This document shows positions 14,731 through 23,237 of a DNA stretch of 42,193 nucleotides, piece after piece. The notes beneath the pieces were generated by a model, which saw nothing but the letters and a program-made list of their open reading frames with translations, was not told where the DNA came from and did no database searches. Origin of the DNA: CAYQQU01 sp964419545 (lineage in GTDB: Bacteria; Bacteroidota; Bacteroidia; Chitinophagales; Saprospiraceae); contig CAYQQU010000053.1 of assembly GCA_964419545.1 (NCBI GenBank), positions 1 through 42,193 of the forward strand. Direction: 5' to 3'. The position numbers and the translations under genes are program-made. Position 1 is the stretch's first letter. Each line of letters opens with the position of its first letter.

Positions 14731-17700
14731 CTACTCCACCACGAAGCGCGCCACTTCCCGGCCGTCAGCGTGTTGCAGGGCCAGGAAATGCAGGCCGGCA
14801 TTCAGTGTAGCCAGCGATAGCGACACTTCGTTGGCGCCCGGCTGCAGGTCGACGGTTCCCATGGGCGTGGACCGGCCCAATTGATCGAAAACGAGCACGG
14901 TTACCCGGCGGCTTTCCGGACTGTTGATCACTACGGTCAGCCAGTCGGAAGCCGGGTTGGGGTACAGGGCCGATACTTGCAGCGCATCATCCCCGACCGG
15001 CGAGAGGCCGGCAGGTGCGTTGCCGCCGTCGGTGATCGATACGGCGTCGATGGCCATATCGCTGCGCACCGGACCGGGAACACCGGCGAAGCGCAGTTTG
15101 ATTATTTCGCCGACGTAGGGTGACAGATCGATGCTCGCCGTATGCCAGACGTCGCCCTGATTGCCCGATAGCACCCAGATTTCCTCCCAGCTTGCCCCGG
15201 CGTTAAGGCTTACCTCCACGGCCAGGGCTCCCATCTGAGAACCGTACATGTGGTAAGAGAAAGTGAAGGTAGGCGCCCCGGCAGTGGTGAGGTCGAGGCA
15301 CGGGCTTTCCAGCAGCGCCAGCTCGTTGTAATTTTCGTTCGCTTCGGTGTAGACGAAGTAATCGCCGTCGGCTGCATCGATCGGCCCAGTGTTGCGTGTT
15401 GGTGTTTCCCCGCTATAGCGTGTCCAGTCAAAATCATCCTGCGTGCTTTGCGACCAATCGCCCAGATCGGTTTCAAAATCTTCGGTTTGGGGCAAGCTGA
15501 ATACCGGCGAGCAGGCCTGCTGCACTTCCACCGTACCGAAGCCGGCGCCGGTGCATCCCTTGGAATCGGTGACGGTCACGCCGTAGTCGCCGGCAGTGAG
15601 GTTAGTCCGGTCCCTGGTAGTAGCGCCGTCCGACCAGGCATAACTGAAGCCGCCATTGCCGCCGGTTACCGTCAGGTCGATGGCGCCGTCGCCGCCGGGA
15701 AAGGCCGTTTCATTGGTGATTTCCAGCAACACATTGATCGGCCCGGGCGATAATAAGGTCGCCGCGCCGACCGTCTGGCAGCCGGCGTCATCGGTTACCG
15801 TAAGGCCGTAAACGCCGGCCGCCAGGTCATTGATGGCAGCCGAAGTCAGCCCGTTCGACCAGGCGTACTGGTAGGGCGGTTGCCCGCCGTCGGGCGTTGC
15901 GGTGATCGACCCGTCGGAAGCGCCCGCGCAGGAAGGATTGACTTTGGAAAAGCTGAGCTCCGGAGCTTCGCAGGGCGGCTGTTGTCCTTCCACGGTCAGG
16001 GCGTCGATGGCGATATCGCCCAGGCTTCCCCCCGTAGTCAGGCCGACGATGCGGAGCCGGGTGTTGGCGGACTGTACGCCGGACAAGGGGACCTGTGTAA
16101 AGAGCCAGCTACCGCTCTGGTGGCGTGCTTCCGACCATATCGACACCCAGTTCTGGCCGTTGTCGGTGCTCGCCTCGATGCGCAGGGTGCCGACCTGGCC
16201 TCCTTTCATGTGGTAGGCAAAACTGAGGACAGGCTCGTAAAGGCCGCTGAGGTCCAGGCAAGGGCTCAGCAAGAAAGCTTTGCCGATAAACTCGGAAGCT
16301 TCGACGTAGAGGTAGAAACCTCCTTCGAAGGCGTCGTTCGGCCCGGTGCCGGCAGTAGGCGTTGCACCGCTGTTCCGCGTCCAGTCGCCCTCGTCGAGAA
16401 GGTCCTGCGCCCAGACGCCCATATTGTCCTCAAACCCGGAAAAGAAAGGAAATTCGCTGACCTCTCCCGGACAGCCATTGGAAGACAGGGTTACCGATTC
16501 GGTGGCCTGGCAACCGGCGGCATCGGTCACGGTGACGGTATAAACGCCCGGCGACAAGCCGAGGAGGTCCTGGCTGGTAGCGCCGGTAGACCACTGGTAC
16601 GCATAGGGTGCTTTGCCGCCGGAAACGGAGAGGTCGATCGCCCCATCGCCGGCGTCAAAATCCGAGACCGGGGTCACGGCCGTCATCAGCTCGAGGTCTT
16701 CGGGCTGGGTAATGCTCACGGATTGAGTCGCCGTACAGCCTTCGCTGTCCGTAACGGTTACGCTGTAATCGCCGGCGATCAGCCCGGTGATCGTTGCGGT
16801 AGCGGCGCCGTTCGACCAGGCATAGGCGTAGGGCGTGGCGCCGCCGGAGGCCGTAACGACCGCCGAGCCCGTGGCGCCCCCGTGGCAGTCCACACTCGAC
16901 CCCGTAGCGGAGGCAGACAGGTTGCAGTCGGCGCCGGGGCTACAGGCGTCGAGGCAGGAAGCGCCGGCCACCCGGCTGCGAATGCGATCGCCGGGAAGCG
17001 GGCCAAAGCCGAGCATCAGGTCGATACCCGGCCCGAGGTGGCAATAACTCATGATGGTGCCCGCGTCGGGCACGGGGCCGTCGGAGCAGTTGCCGCTCCC
17101 GTCGGCGCCGGCGGCCGGCCCGCAGCCGTCGATGGCTTCGCTGTTGAGGCCGTCCCCGTCCACGTCCCAGACACAGTCGTGGGTGTGGTTAGACCCCAGA
17201 TTGTGCCCCATTTCGTGGGTAATGACCTCTACCGACCAGGAGTAGGCCGGGAGTTGGTTATAACTGGAGGTAATGTAGCTGTAAGCATAATTGAAAGAAG
17301 AACAAAGGACGTTGACCCAGGCAATACCGCCGCCGGCCGGAGCGCCCCGGGAAATGAGGTGAGCCACGTCGCCGTTAAAAGAGGGCCGCGTATTGCGAAA
17401 AGCCACCAGGGCGTCATAGGTGGAGCCCGTCGGGTAGTCGTCGGGCGTATCCCAAACAAATATGGTGGAGATATCGGTGCTGATGTTCTCATTCTGGTAA
17501 AGGGTGGCGACCACGTTGAACAGCCCCGTCATGTGATCGAGCGTATTCTGCAGTCCGCCCTTTTCGAGATACATATCGTAATCGCATTCGAGGTAAACGG
17601 AAACGCAGTTGTCGCCGTCATTTTTCAGAGCAGTTTCGGCCGCTTCCAGGGGATTGACCGGGCCGCCCAGTTCGGGCGCGCCGCAGTTGAACTCCGGCCG

Positions 17701-18252
17701 TTCGACGGCGTCGCGCTCCCGAAACAACAAGTAGCGCCCTTCCCGGTCGTCGGGCAATACACCCAACACCAGATTGCCGTATTCCGGCGTGCTGAATACC
17801 GCCATCACTTCATCGTCGAAAAAACTGACGGCGGCCAGGGAGCGTTCTTCGCCGACGACTACACCGCGGAAATACAGCCCTGGTTCATAGGCGGCGCCGT
17901 TTTTGCCACTGGCGGTCAGCGTGGTAAAATCATCGCTGAGCAGCTGATGGCGCAACAGCTGCACCGTAAGCGGTTTTCCGTCGGGCGCCGCAAAGGTCAT
18001 CTCAATGGCGTCGGGACGCGCCGTGCGCAAATTTCTCAAGGCGCCGGTGCGCAGACGGAGGAGTTTTCCGGCGCGCACTTTTTCGCGTAATGCCGGATCT
18101 ACATCCCCCAGCTGATCGAATACCTCGACCTTGGAAAAGACCTGCCCTTTTTCGCGGGCGGCGAGCACTTTTTGGGTCAACGGAGTGTTTGGCTGCCCCC
18201 AAACACCAAAGCTCGTCGCACAACAGAGCATCAGGAACAGTAGGGTTCTCAT
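14731..18252 (-). CDS. Secreted reprolysin-like metalloprotease with SprB and MAM-like repeats
   Basis: The start at 18252 gives a clean signal peptide (MRTLLFLMLCCATSFGVWGQ) and a 1173-residue protein. Residues about 20-190 are a propeptide-like region. The catalytic domain follows, with the zinc motif HEMGHNLGSNH near residue 345, typical of M12B/reprolysin-like peptidases (HExxHxxGxxH), and a downstream Met-turn-like region (GTIMSYCH). The rest is a repeated cassette: two SprB repeats (PYAYAWSNGA, AGDYSVTVTDSEGC) and a MAM-like module (about 595-750), then again two SprB repeats and a second MAM-like module (about 920-1070). A type-A T9SS domain ends the protein (LYPNPASDWLTVVI). It is expected at the cell surface or secreted, degrading protein or helping adhesion and gliding (inference). 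The duplicated cassette suggests internal duplication. Confidence 0.88.
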   Translation of the reverse strand: MRTLLFLMLCCATSFGVWGQPNTPLTQKVLAAREKGQVFSKVEVFDQLGDVDPALREKVRAGKLLRLRTGALRNLRTARPDAIEMTFAAPDGKPLTVQLLRHQLLSDDFTTLTASGKNGAAYEPGLYFRGVVVGEERSLAAVSFFDDEVMAVFSTPEYGNLVLGVLPDDREGRYLLFRERDAVERPEFNCGAPELGGPVNPLEAAETALKNDGDNCVSVYLECDYDMYLEKGGLQNTLDHMTGLFNVVATLYQNENISTDISTIFVWDTPDDYPTGSTYDALVAFRNTRPSFNGDVAHLISRGAPAGGGIAWVNVLCSSFNYAYSYITSSYNQLPAYSWSVEVITHEMGHNLGSNHTHDCVWDVDGDGLNSEAIDGCGPAAGADGSGNCSDGPVPDAGTIMSYCHLGPGIDLMLGFGPLPGDRIRSRVAGASCLDACSPGADCNLSASATGSSVDCHGGATGSAVVTASGGATPYAYAWSNGAATATITGLIAGDYSVTVTDSEGCTATQSVSITQPEDLELMTAVTPVSDFDAGDGAIDLSVSGGKAPYAYQWSTGATSQDLLGLSPGVYTVTVTDAAGCQATESVTLSSNGCPGEVSEFPFFSGFEDNMGVWAQDLLDEGDWTRNSGATPTAGTGPNDAFEGGFYLYVEASEFIGKAFLLSPCLDLSGLYEPVLSFAYHMKGGQVGTLRIEASTDNGQNWVSIWSEARHQSGSWLFTQVPLSGVQSANTRLRIVGLTTGGSLGDIAIDALTVEGQQPPCEAPELSFSKVNPSCAGASDGSITATPDGGQPPYQYAWSNGLTSAAINDLAAGVYGLTVTDDAGCQTVGAATLLSPGPINVLLEITNETAFPGGDGAIDLTVTGGNGGFSYAWSDGATTRDRTNLTAGDYGVTVTDSKGCTGAGFGTVEVQQACSPVFSLPQTEDFETDLGDWSQSTQDDFDWTRYSGETPTRNTGPIDAADGDYFVYTEANENYNELALLESPCLDLTTAGAPTFTFSYHMYGSQMGALAVEVSLNAGASWEEIWVLSGNQGDVWHTASIDLSPYVGEIIKLRFAGVPGPVRSDMAIDAVSITDGGNAPAGLSPVGDDALQVSALYPNPASDWLTVVINSPESRRVTVLVFDQLGRSTPMGTVDLQPGANEVSLSLATLNAGLHFLALQHADGREVARFVVE

Positions 18253-18890
18253 AAGTAAACAGTTATTAAGCAAGGGTAAACAAATCAAAATGCGAGCCGG
18301 GCGCTTCACCGGACCAATGCGACACATCGCAGGCCGTTGGGTCGGACCGTTTCGTTCCGAAAACCCGGCGAATTTGGGTGAGATGAGTTGAGAACGGGGG
18401 GAGTAAATGCTTTAGCCCAGTAAACGGATTACTGTTCCGGGGGGTGGATCGCTAATCTTGAGGGTGGAGTTTGTTCGAAGAAGTGGTCAACACATCGGAA
18501 AAAGTCGCAATCATTGATGTTTAATTGACCGGAATTTTGGCTCAAACTGCACGAATGCGTGTACGAACCAAAAGAGCCTTGAAGCCGCAAGATAAGGGGA
18601 TATTTTGTAATTCCCAACCCCAAAAAATCTCACCGGTAAGTAAAAACCTCTCTTTCAGCGCCGTTTGGTATTCCGGCGACCCATTTGCAGCAAAAGGGCG
18701 TGGCATCTTCGGAAATGGCGCAAAAGTGAAATAAAACAGCCTTTAACATATTAAAAACAACAACCATGCCAAAAATCGAGGCGCCGTAGATCTAGCAGAG
18801 ATATGGAACCCGCCTTTCATTTTTACGGGAAATCCCCTGGCGAAATAGGAGAAATGCCGTAAATTTTGTGCGCATAAACCTGGTCGGTCT
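18253..18890. other. Long gap between the metalloprotease and hydrolase genes
   Basis: The 638-bp gap holds no gene I can support. On the minus strand, TACCCTTGC (18278-18270) is a possible -7 box for the metalloprotease. At 18741-18765 an AT-rich leader looks like a normal gene start, but the ATG at 18766 opens only seven codons (MPKIEAP) before TAG at 18787; this could be a gene remnant. TAAATTTTG at 18860-18868 may be the promoter box of the downstream hydrolase. Confidence 0.4.
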
Positions 18891-19670
18891 ATGAAGGAAC
18901 ACGAGTATCAGATTGAAGTAGACGACACGCGGCTGAACATCCTGGAATTAAAACCCAACCCGCCTCGGGACGGCGCGCCGCTGATCTTTTTACACGACGC
19001 CATCGGCTCGGTGGCGCAATGGGAGGAATTTCCTTACGAGATCGCGCTGCGCACCGGCCGGCGCACCATTATTTACGATCGCCAGGGACACGGCCTTTCC
19101 GATCCGATGGTCCGGCCCCGCGGTGTCGACTACCTTCACCGGGAAGCTACCGCCGTATTGCCTGCTTTGCTGCAACAACTCAACATCGCGGCGCCGATCC
19201 TGATCGGTCATAGCGACGGGGCCTCTATTGCGCTGATTTTCGCGGCCCATTTTACCCCGGCGGCAGTCATCACGGAGGCGGCTCATATCCTGGTGGAGCC
19301 GGTTACCCTGCGCGCGATCCGGGAAGCGCAGCAAAACCGGGAAAAGATCCTTGAGAAGCTCCGGTTTTACCATAGCGACAAAGCAGACTCCCTGTTCGAC
19401 GCCTGGACCGACACCTGGCTCAGTGAGCAGTTTGCGGGCTGGGACATTCGTCCTTTACTCTCCAAAGTGGAATGCCCGGTGCTCGTCATACAGGGAGTGG
19501 AGGACCAATTCGCCACCGAGGAGCAAGTGTGGACGACGGTGAGCCATATCGGCCCGCTCAGCCAGGCGCTCCTCCTTGCCGGCTGCGGGCATACGCCCCA
19601 CCGGGAAGCCCCTGAAAAAATAATCAACCGGATGACAAAATTCATTTCCGATCAGGCCGCTTTGGATTAA
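18891..19670 (+). CDS. Alpha/beta hydrolase
   Basis: The 259-residue protein has the full alpha/beta-hydrolase layout. The oxyanion-loop region is LIFLHDAIGS. The nucleophile elbow GHSDG contains S108. The acid lies in QGVEDQFA (D205) and the catalytic His in GCGHTPH (H234). There is no signal peptide, so it should be cytoplasmic. It lies just upstream of an acyl-CoA synthetase, separated by a terminator-like hairpin. A shared role in handling fatty-acid esters or thioesters is therefore plausible but not shown. The ATG at 18891 (MKEHEYQIEV) is close to a -7-like box and gives a normal length. The substrate is unknown. Confidence 0.82.
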   Translation: MKEHEYQIEVDDTRLNILELKPNPPRDGAPLIFLHDAIGSVAQWEEFPYEIALRTGRRTIIYDRQGHGLSDPMVRPRGVDYLHREATAVLPALLQQLNIAAPILIGHSDGASIALIFAAHFTPAAVITEAAHILVEPVTLRAIREAQQNREKILEKLRFYHSDKADSLFDAWTDTWLSEQFAGWDIRPLLSKVECPVLVIQGVEDQFATEEQVWTTVSHIGPLSQALLLAGCGHTPHREAPEKIINRMTKFISDQAALD

Positions 19671-19710
19671 TTTGCTGGTTGCGGGAAACCGCTTTTTTCT
19701 AACCAGCAAA
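19671..19710 (+). promoter_or_regulatory. Nested hairpin with terminator upstream of the acyl-CoA synthetase
   Basis: GCGG-GAAA-CCGC followed by six T (19681-19698) is a compact rho-independent terminator 10 bp after the hydrolase stop. It is enclosed by a perfect 10-bp inverted repeat, TTTGCTGGTT (19671-19680) and AACCAGCAAA (19701-19710). The ATG of the synthetase is at 19720. It may simply terminate the first gene, or act as an attenuator or operator for the second. Confidence 0.6.
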
Positions 19711-19719
19711 AACTAAATT

Positions 19720-21420
19720 ATGCAATCCCTCAGCTATGCTCACGGGGTTTCCGCCGAGCCCCTGATCGGGAAAACGATCGGCCATTTTTTTGATGAAATC
19801 GTCAGCCGCTACCCGGAACGGGAAGCCGTCGTGGTGGTCCACCAGGAAGTGCGCTGGACCTACCGGCAGCTCCGGGGGGCCGTCGACGAATGCGCGCGGG
19901 CCCTGCTCGCCATCGGCCTGCGCCCCGGCGACCGGGTCGGCATCTGGTCGCCCAACCGGGCGGAGTGGCTGGTCACCCAACTGGCTACCGCCAAGATGGG
20001 CGCCATCCTCGTCAACATCAATCCCGCCTACCGCCTGCACGAACTGGCCTACGCCCTCAACCAGTCGGGTTGTAAACTCCTGATCACGGCCGACCAATTC
20101 AAAAAGTCGAATTTCCGGGAAATGCTCTACGCGCTGGCGCCGGAGCTGAAAGAAAGCCTGCCCGGCCGCCTGCACGCCCAGCAGCTGCCCGGCCTGCGCA
20201 CGGTGGTTTGCCTATCCGAAGCCCCCGGCGCCGGCATGTACAGCTGGGCCCAGCTGCTTTCCCGCGCCGGAGAAGTAGCGCCTGACGATCTGCAGCGCAT
20301 TCAGGACGGGCTGGATTTCGACGACCCTATCAACATCCAGTATACCAGCGGCACCACCGGCCGGCCCAAAGGCGCCACGCTGAGCCACCACAACATCCTC
20401 AACAACGCCTTCTTTGTAGCGGAGATCATGCACCTCTCCGAGCGCGATCGCCTGATCGTTCCGGTGCCCCTCTACCACTGCTTCGGCATGGTGCTCGGCA
20501 ACCTGGGCGCCCTCACCCACGGCGCCGCCATCATTTATCCGAGCGAAGGCTTCGAAGCCGGAGCCGTGCTGCGCGCCGTCCACCAGGAGCGGGCTACCGC
20601 GCTTTACGGCGTACCGACCATGTTCATCGCCGAACTCGAACACGCCGACTTTGCCGACTACGATTTCAGCAGCCTGCGCACCGGTATCATGGCGGGCGCG
20701 TCCTGCCCCGTGGAAGTCATGAAAAAAGTCAAAACGCGCCTGCACATGACCGAGGTGCAAATCGCCTACGGCATGACCGAAACGAGCCCCGTCAGCACCC
20801 AGACGCGCATGGGCGCCCCGCTGGCCAAGCAAGTGGGCAGCGTCGGGCAGGTGCACCCCCACCTGGAAATCAAGATCATCGATCCCGAAACGGGCCGCCT
20901 CCTGCCGCGCGGCGAAAAAGGAGAATTGTGCACGCGCGGCTACAGCGTAATGCTCGGCTATTGGAACAATCCCGAAAAAACGCGGGAAGCGATCGACGAA
21001 GCCGGCTGGATGCACTCCGGCGACCTGGCGACTATGGACGGCGAAGGATACGTCAATATCGTCGGACGCATCAAGGATATGATCATCCGGGGCGGCGAGA
21101 ACATCTACCCGCGGGAGATCGAAGAGTTCCTGTTCACCCATCCCAAAATCAGCGAAGTACAGGTGATCGGCGTGCCCGATGAAAAGTACGGCGAAGAGGT
21201 AATGGCCTGGATCAAGCTACACGAAGGGGAAACGGCGACCGAGGAAGAGATCGTGGAATTCTGCCGGGGAAAGATCGCCCACTTCAAGATCCCGCGTTAC
21301 TACAAGTTTACCGACGATTTCCCGATGACGGTCACCGGGAAGATCCGCAAAGTGGAGATGCGCCGCAAAAGCATCGAAGAACTGAACCTGACGGCGGCGG
21401 CGCGCACGCCGGTAGCTTAA
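19720..21420 (+). CDS. Acyl-CoA synthetase (AMP-forming)
   Basis: The 566-residue enzyme activates a fatty acid with ATP and CoA. The P-loop-like AMP-binding motif YTSGTTGRPKGATLSHHN lies at about 208-225. The motif YGMTETSPVS, the ATP-binding GWMHSGDLATMDGEGY and the hinge GRIKDMIIRGGENIYPREIE are all present. The C-terminal domain contains the catalytic Lys in TVTGKIRKVEM. The overall pattern matches fatty-acyl-CoA synthases of the medium/long-chain FadD-like group, and there is no membrane segment. The TAA stop at 21418-21420 overlaps the left end of a repeat element, whose first two bases complete the stop codon. It probably supplies acyl-CoA for beta-oxidation or lipid synthesis; chain length is not predictable here. 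Confidence 0.9.
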   Translation: MQSLSYAHGVSAEPLIGKTIGHFFDEIVSRYPEREAVVVVHQEVRWTYRQLRGAVDECARALLAIGLRPGDRVGIWSPNRAEWLVTQLATAKMGAILVNINPAYRLHELAYALNQSGCKLLITADQFKKSNFREMLYALAPELKESLPGRLHAQQLPGLRTVVCLSEAPGAGMYSWAQLLSRAGEVAPDDLQRIQDGLDFDDPINIQYTSGTTGRPKGATLSHHNILNNAFFVAEIMHLSERDRLIVPVPLYHCFGMVLGNLGALTHGAAIIYPSEGFEAGAVLRAVHQERATALYGVPTMFIAELEHADFADYDFSSLRTGIMAGASCPVEVMKKVKTRLHMTEVQIAYGMTETSPVSTQTRMGAPLAKQVGSVGQVHPHLEIKIIDPETGRLLPRGEKGELCTRGYSVMLGYWNNPEKTREAIDEAGWMHSGDLATMDGEGYVNIVGRIKDMIIRGGENIYPREIEEFLFTHPKISEVQVIGVPDEKYGEEVMAWIKLHEGETATEEEIVEFCRGKIAHFKIPRYYKFTDDFPMTVTGKIRKVEMRRKSIEELNLTAAARTPVA

Positions 21421-21573
21421 ACCGGATTATTCATGGGTTCTTCGTCATGTCGGTGGCCAGACTTGCGTTCGCACAGAGGGCGACACCTGCTGCAGACAGG
21501 TATCCCCGGATACGGTGAGTGAGCGGAGCAGAACGGCGGCCGGCAATAGCTGAATCCATGAATAATCCGGGTT
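21419..21573. repeat. MITE-like inverted-repeat element, family A copy 2
   Basis: The 155-bp element has 21-bp ends (21419-21439 and 21553-21573; ATTATTCATGG in the left end) that are inverted copies with two mismatches. The interior shares blocks with copy 1 at 2409-2599, but is about 36 bp shorter. The left end overlaps the stop codon of the acyl-CoA synthetase, and GGGTTAAAAACCCGG just outside the right end forms a further small palindrome. Confidence 0.75.
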
Positions 21574-21656
21574 AAAAACCCGGACCGCTGCGAAAATGAA
21601 TTCGAGCGGTCGGGAAAAAAGGAAATAACAGCTTACTTTATCAACGGAAATAATTT

Positions 21657-22469
21657 CTAAACATTGGCTTCCTGGACAGCAGCCGGGAGGGTGCTCCAAA
21701 GGATGGTAAGGTCCATCCATAGGCTGTAGTTGTCGGCGTATTCCAGGTCGAATTTTTTGCGTTCGTCTTCGGATACTTCGGCTTTGCCGCGGCCCTTGAC
21801 CTGCCACAGCCCGGTAATGCCGGCGGGCGCCTTGAAGCGCAGCACCCAGTCGTCGTCCGTGAGTCTTTCCGCTTCGTAGAGGGGCAGCGGCCGGTTGCCG
21901 ACCAAAGACATATCGCCTTTCAGGACGTTGAACAGCTGCGGAAGTTCGTCGATACTGGTCTTGCGGATGATGTGGCCAACGCGGGTAATGCGCGGGTCGT
22001 CCTTGATTTTGACGAAGGTATTGCCTTCTTTTTCGCGTTTGATCAACCGGTATTTCGATTCGGGGATCATCCCTGCGTCTTGTACCAGTTCGGTGTCGCT
22101 TTCCTGGTTCAGGATCATGGTCTCTACGGCGCCGGCCGTTTCCCGGTACTGGTTGTTTTGCTGTTTGAGGTTGTCCAGCACTTTGCTGGCCCCGACCCGC
22201 ATGGAGCGGAACTTGTAGAAGTCAAAAATGTGGAAGCCCTGGCCGACGCGTTTGGAGATGTAAAATACCGGGCCTTTGGATTCCAGTTTGATGAGCAATG
22301 CGACCAACAAAAAAAGCGGCGATAGCATCAGGATCAGGCCCAGGGCGCCGACGATATCGAACGCCCGTTTCCAGCCGGGTATTCGCCACCCTTGTTCGCT
22401 TGCTTTCAACCGGTGAACGGTCGCCGCCGCTGTTTGCCGGGGCAGAATGGTAGTTTCTTTCTTCGTCAT
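21657..22469 (-). CDS. Undecaprenyl-phosphate sugar transferase
   Basis: The 270-residue protein belongs to the bacterial sugar transferase family (WbaP/PssY-like). It transfers a sugar-1-phosphate to undecaprenyl phosphate, the first step in exopolysaccharide or O-antigen assembly. Visible motifs are KRAFDIVGA, a hydrophobic membrane segment (about 38-58, ending LFLLVALLIKLES), GPVFYISKRVGQG, the KFRSMR element, DELPQLFNVLKGDMSLVG with NRPL, and GITGLWQVKGRGK. It has only the catalytic C-terminal part with one membrane-associated segment, the minimal form of the family. Unusually, no glycosyltransferases, Wzx/Wzy or other polysaccharide genes lie nearby. The start at 22469 is well placed before an N-terminal tail of about 30 residues. 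Confidence 0.88.
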   Translation of the reverse strand: MTKKETTILPRQTAAATVHRLKASEQGWRIPGWKRAFDIVGALGLILMLSPLFLLVALLIKLESKGPVFYISKRVGQGFHIFDFYKFRSMRVGASKVLDNLKQQNNQYRETAGAVETMILNQESDTELVQDAGMIPESKYRLIKREKEGNTFVKIKDDPRITRVGHIIRKTSIDELPQLFNVLKGDMSLVGNRPLPLYEAERLTDDDWVLRFKAPAGITGLWQVKGRGKAEVSEDERKKFDLEYADNYSLWMDLTILWSTLPAAVQEANV

Positions 22470-22606
22470 AATTTAGTGTGCAAATTGGATTATCATAGCA
22501 GGTTTAGTTTGCGATGGCTGTACGTGATTCACCCGTTTTATTTCTTTGCTTACCCCCTTTTCGTTGGTTTACTTAACGGCTTTTCGGCGATGGAAGAAAG
22601 GTTGGT

Positions 22607-22993
22607 TCAGCCCCCTTGTCTGGCGGCAAACTGCAACTGATGGTTGACGCGCAGGGTCAGCTCCTGCGGATTGAAAGGCTTGACCAGAAAATCAGAAGCC
22701 CCCATCGACAGACACCGGATGCGGTCTTCGCTCTTGTCTACGCCCGACAGGATGATGACGTTGATGTTTTTCAGCTCCTCCGACTTTTTGATCTCCCCGA
22801 GGAAGTCATAGCCTGAAATTCCCGGCATATTCAAATCCAGGAGGATCAGATCGGGATGATGCCCGCCTTGGAGGCTTGCCAGCGCATCTTCGGCGCGATC
22901 GAAGGAAGATACTTCGAATTGCCGAGCCAGATAAAGATTGAGAAACTCACGCATCATGGCGTTGTCGTCGATGATCATGATTGTCCGTTTCAT
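22607..22993 (-). CDS. Single-domain response regulator (receiver only)
   Basis: The 128-residue protein starts at ATG 22993 (MKRTIMIIDDN), 17 nt after a perfect -7 box; upstream in-frame codons would overlap that promoter and are unlikely to be used. It is a CheY-like receiver with the acidic pair D9/D10, the phosphoacceptor D53 (LLDLNMPG), S83 and K105 (LVKPF). There is no output domain, so it must act through protein contact. No histidine kinase lies in the window. The sugar transferase gene follows on the same strand 137 bp downstream. A link to exopolysaccharide control is possible, but only by position. Confidence 0.85.
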   Translation of the reverse strand: MKRTIMIIDDNAMMREFLNLYLARQFEVSSFDRAEDALASLQGGHHPDLILLDLNMPGISGYDFLGEIKKSEELKNINVIILSGVDKSEDRIRCLSMGASDFLVKPFNPQELTLRVNHQLQFAARQGG

Positions 22994-23010
22994 TTCCGTT
23001 GTTTTTATTA

Positions 23011-23018
23011 CAAAGGTA
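23011..23018 (-). promoter_or_regulatory. -7 box of the receiver gene
   Basis: The minus strand reads TACCTTTG, a perfect TAnnTTTG box, 17 nt before the ATG at 22993. It fixes the short start for the receiver. Confidence 0.6.
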
Positions 23019-23177
23019 TCCGCACGCGGGGCTGGACGCTCCGGTTTTAGTCCAATCGCCGGATTGCTTCGGAGTTCGGTTCGATTTGCGCGGATTTTGG
23101 AGGGAGGCAGGAAGCTTACGCCAAGCGGCAAGGCCGTCAAGCTGAAAGATGAACCGGGAGTATTGCTCCAAGGGCAT

Positions 23178-23214
23178 AAAAAGAAGCAGGCGGATCCTGT
23201 AGGGCGCCGCCTGC
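23178..23214 (-). terminator. Terminator after the DUF5777 gene
   Basis: On the minus strand an 8-bp perfect stem (GCAGGCGG/CCGCCTGC, 23214-23207 with 23193-23186) with a 13-nt loop is followed by TTCTTTTT. It ends the three-gene cytochrome-like/DUF5777 transcript. A single family A repeat end lies between it and the stop codon. Confidence 0.75.
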
Positions 23215-23216
23215 CT

Positions 23217-23237
23217 AACCCGGATTATTCATGGGTT
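23217..23237. repeat. Solo end of repeat family A at a stop codon
   Basis: A single 21-bp copy of the family A end occurs here without a partner; the first 18 bases are AACCCGGATTATTCATGG. Read on the minus strand, its first two bases (AA) complete the TAA stop of the DUF5777 gene (23238-23236). Confidence 0.7.

Noticed and set aside
21657..22993. Exopolysaccharide gene cluster
   Set aside because: Only the initiating sugar transferase and a receiver protein are present; no other glycosyltransferase, flippase or polymerase gene is visible.
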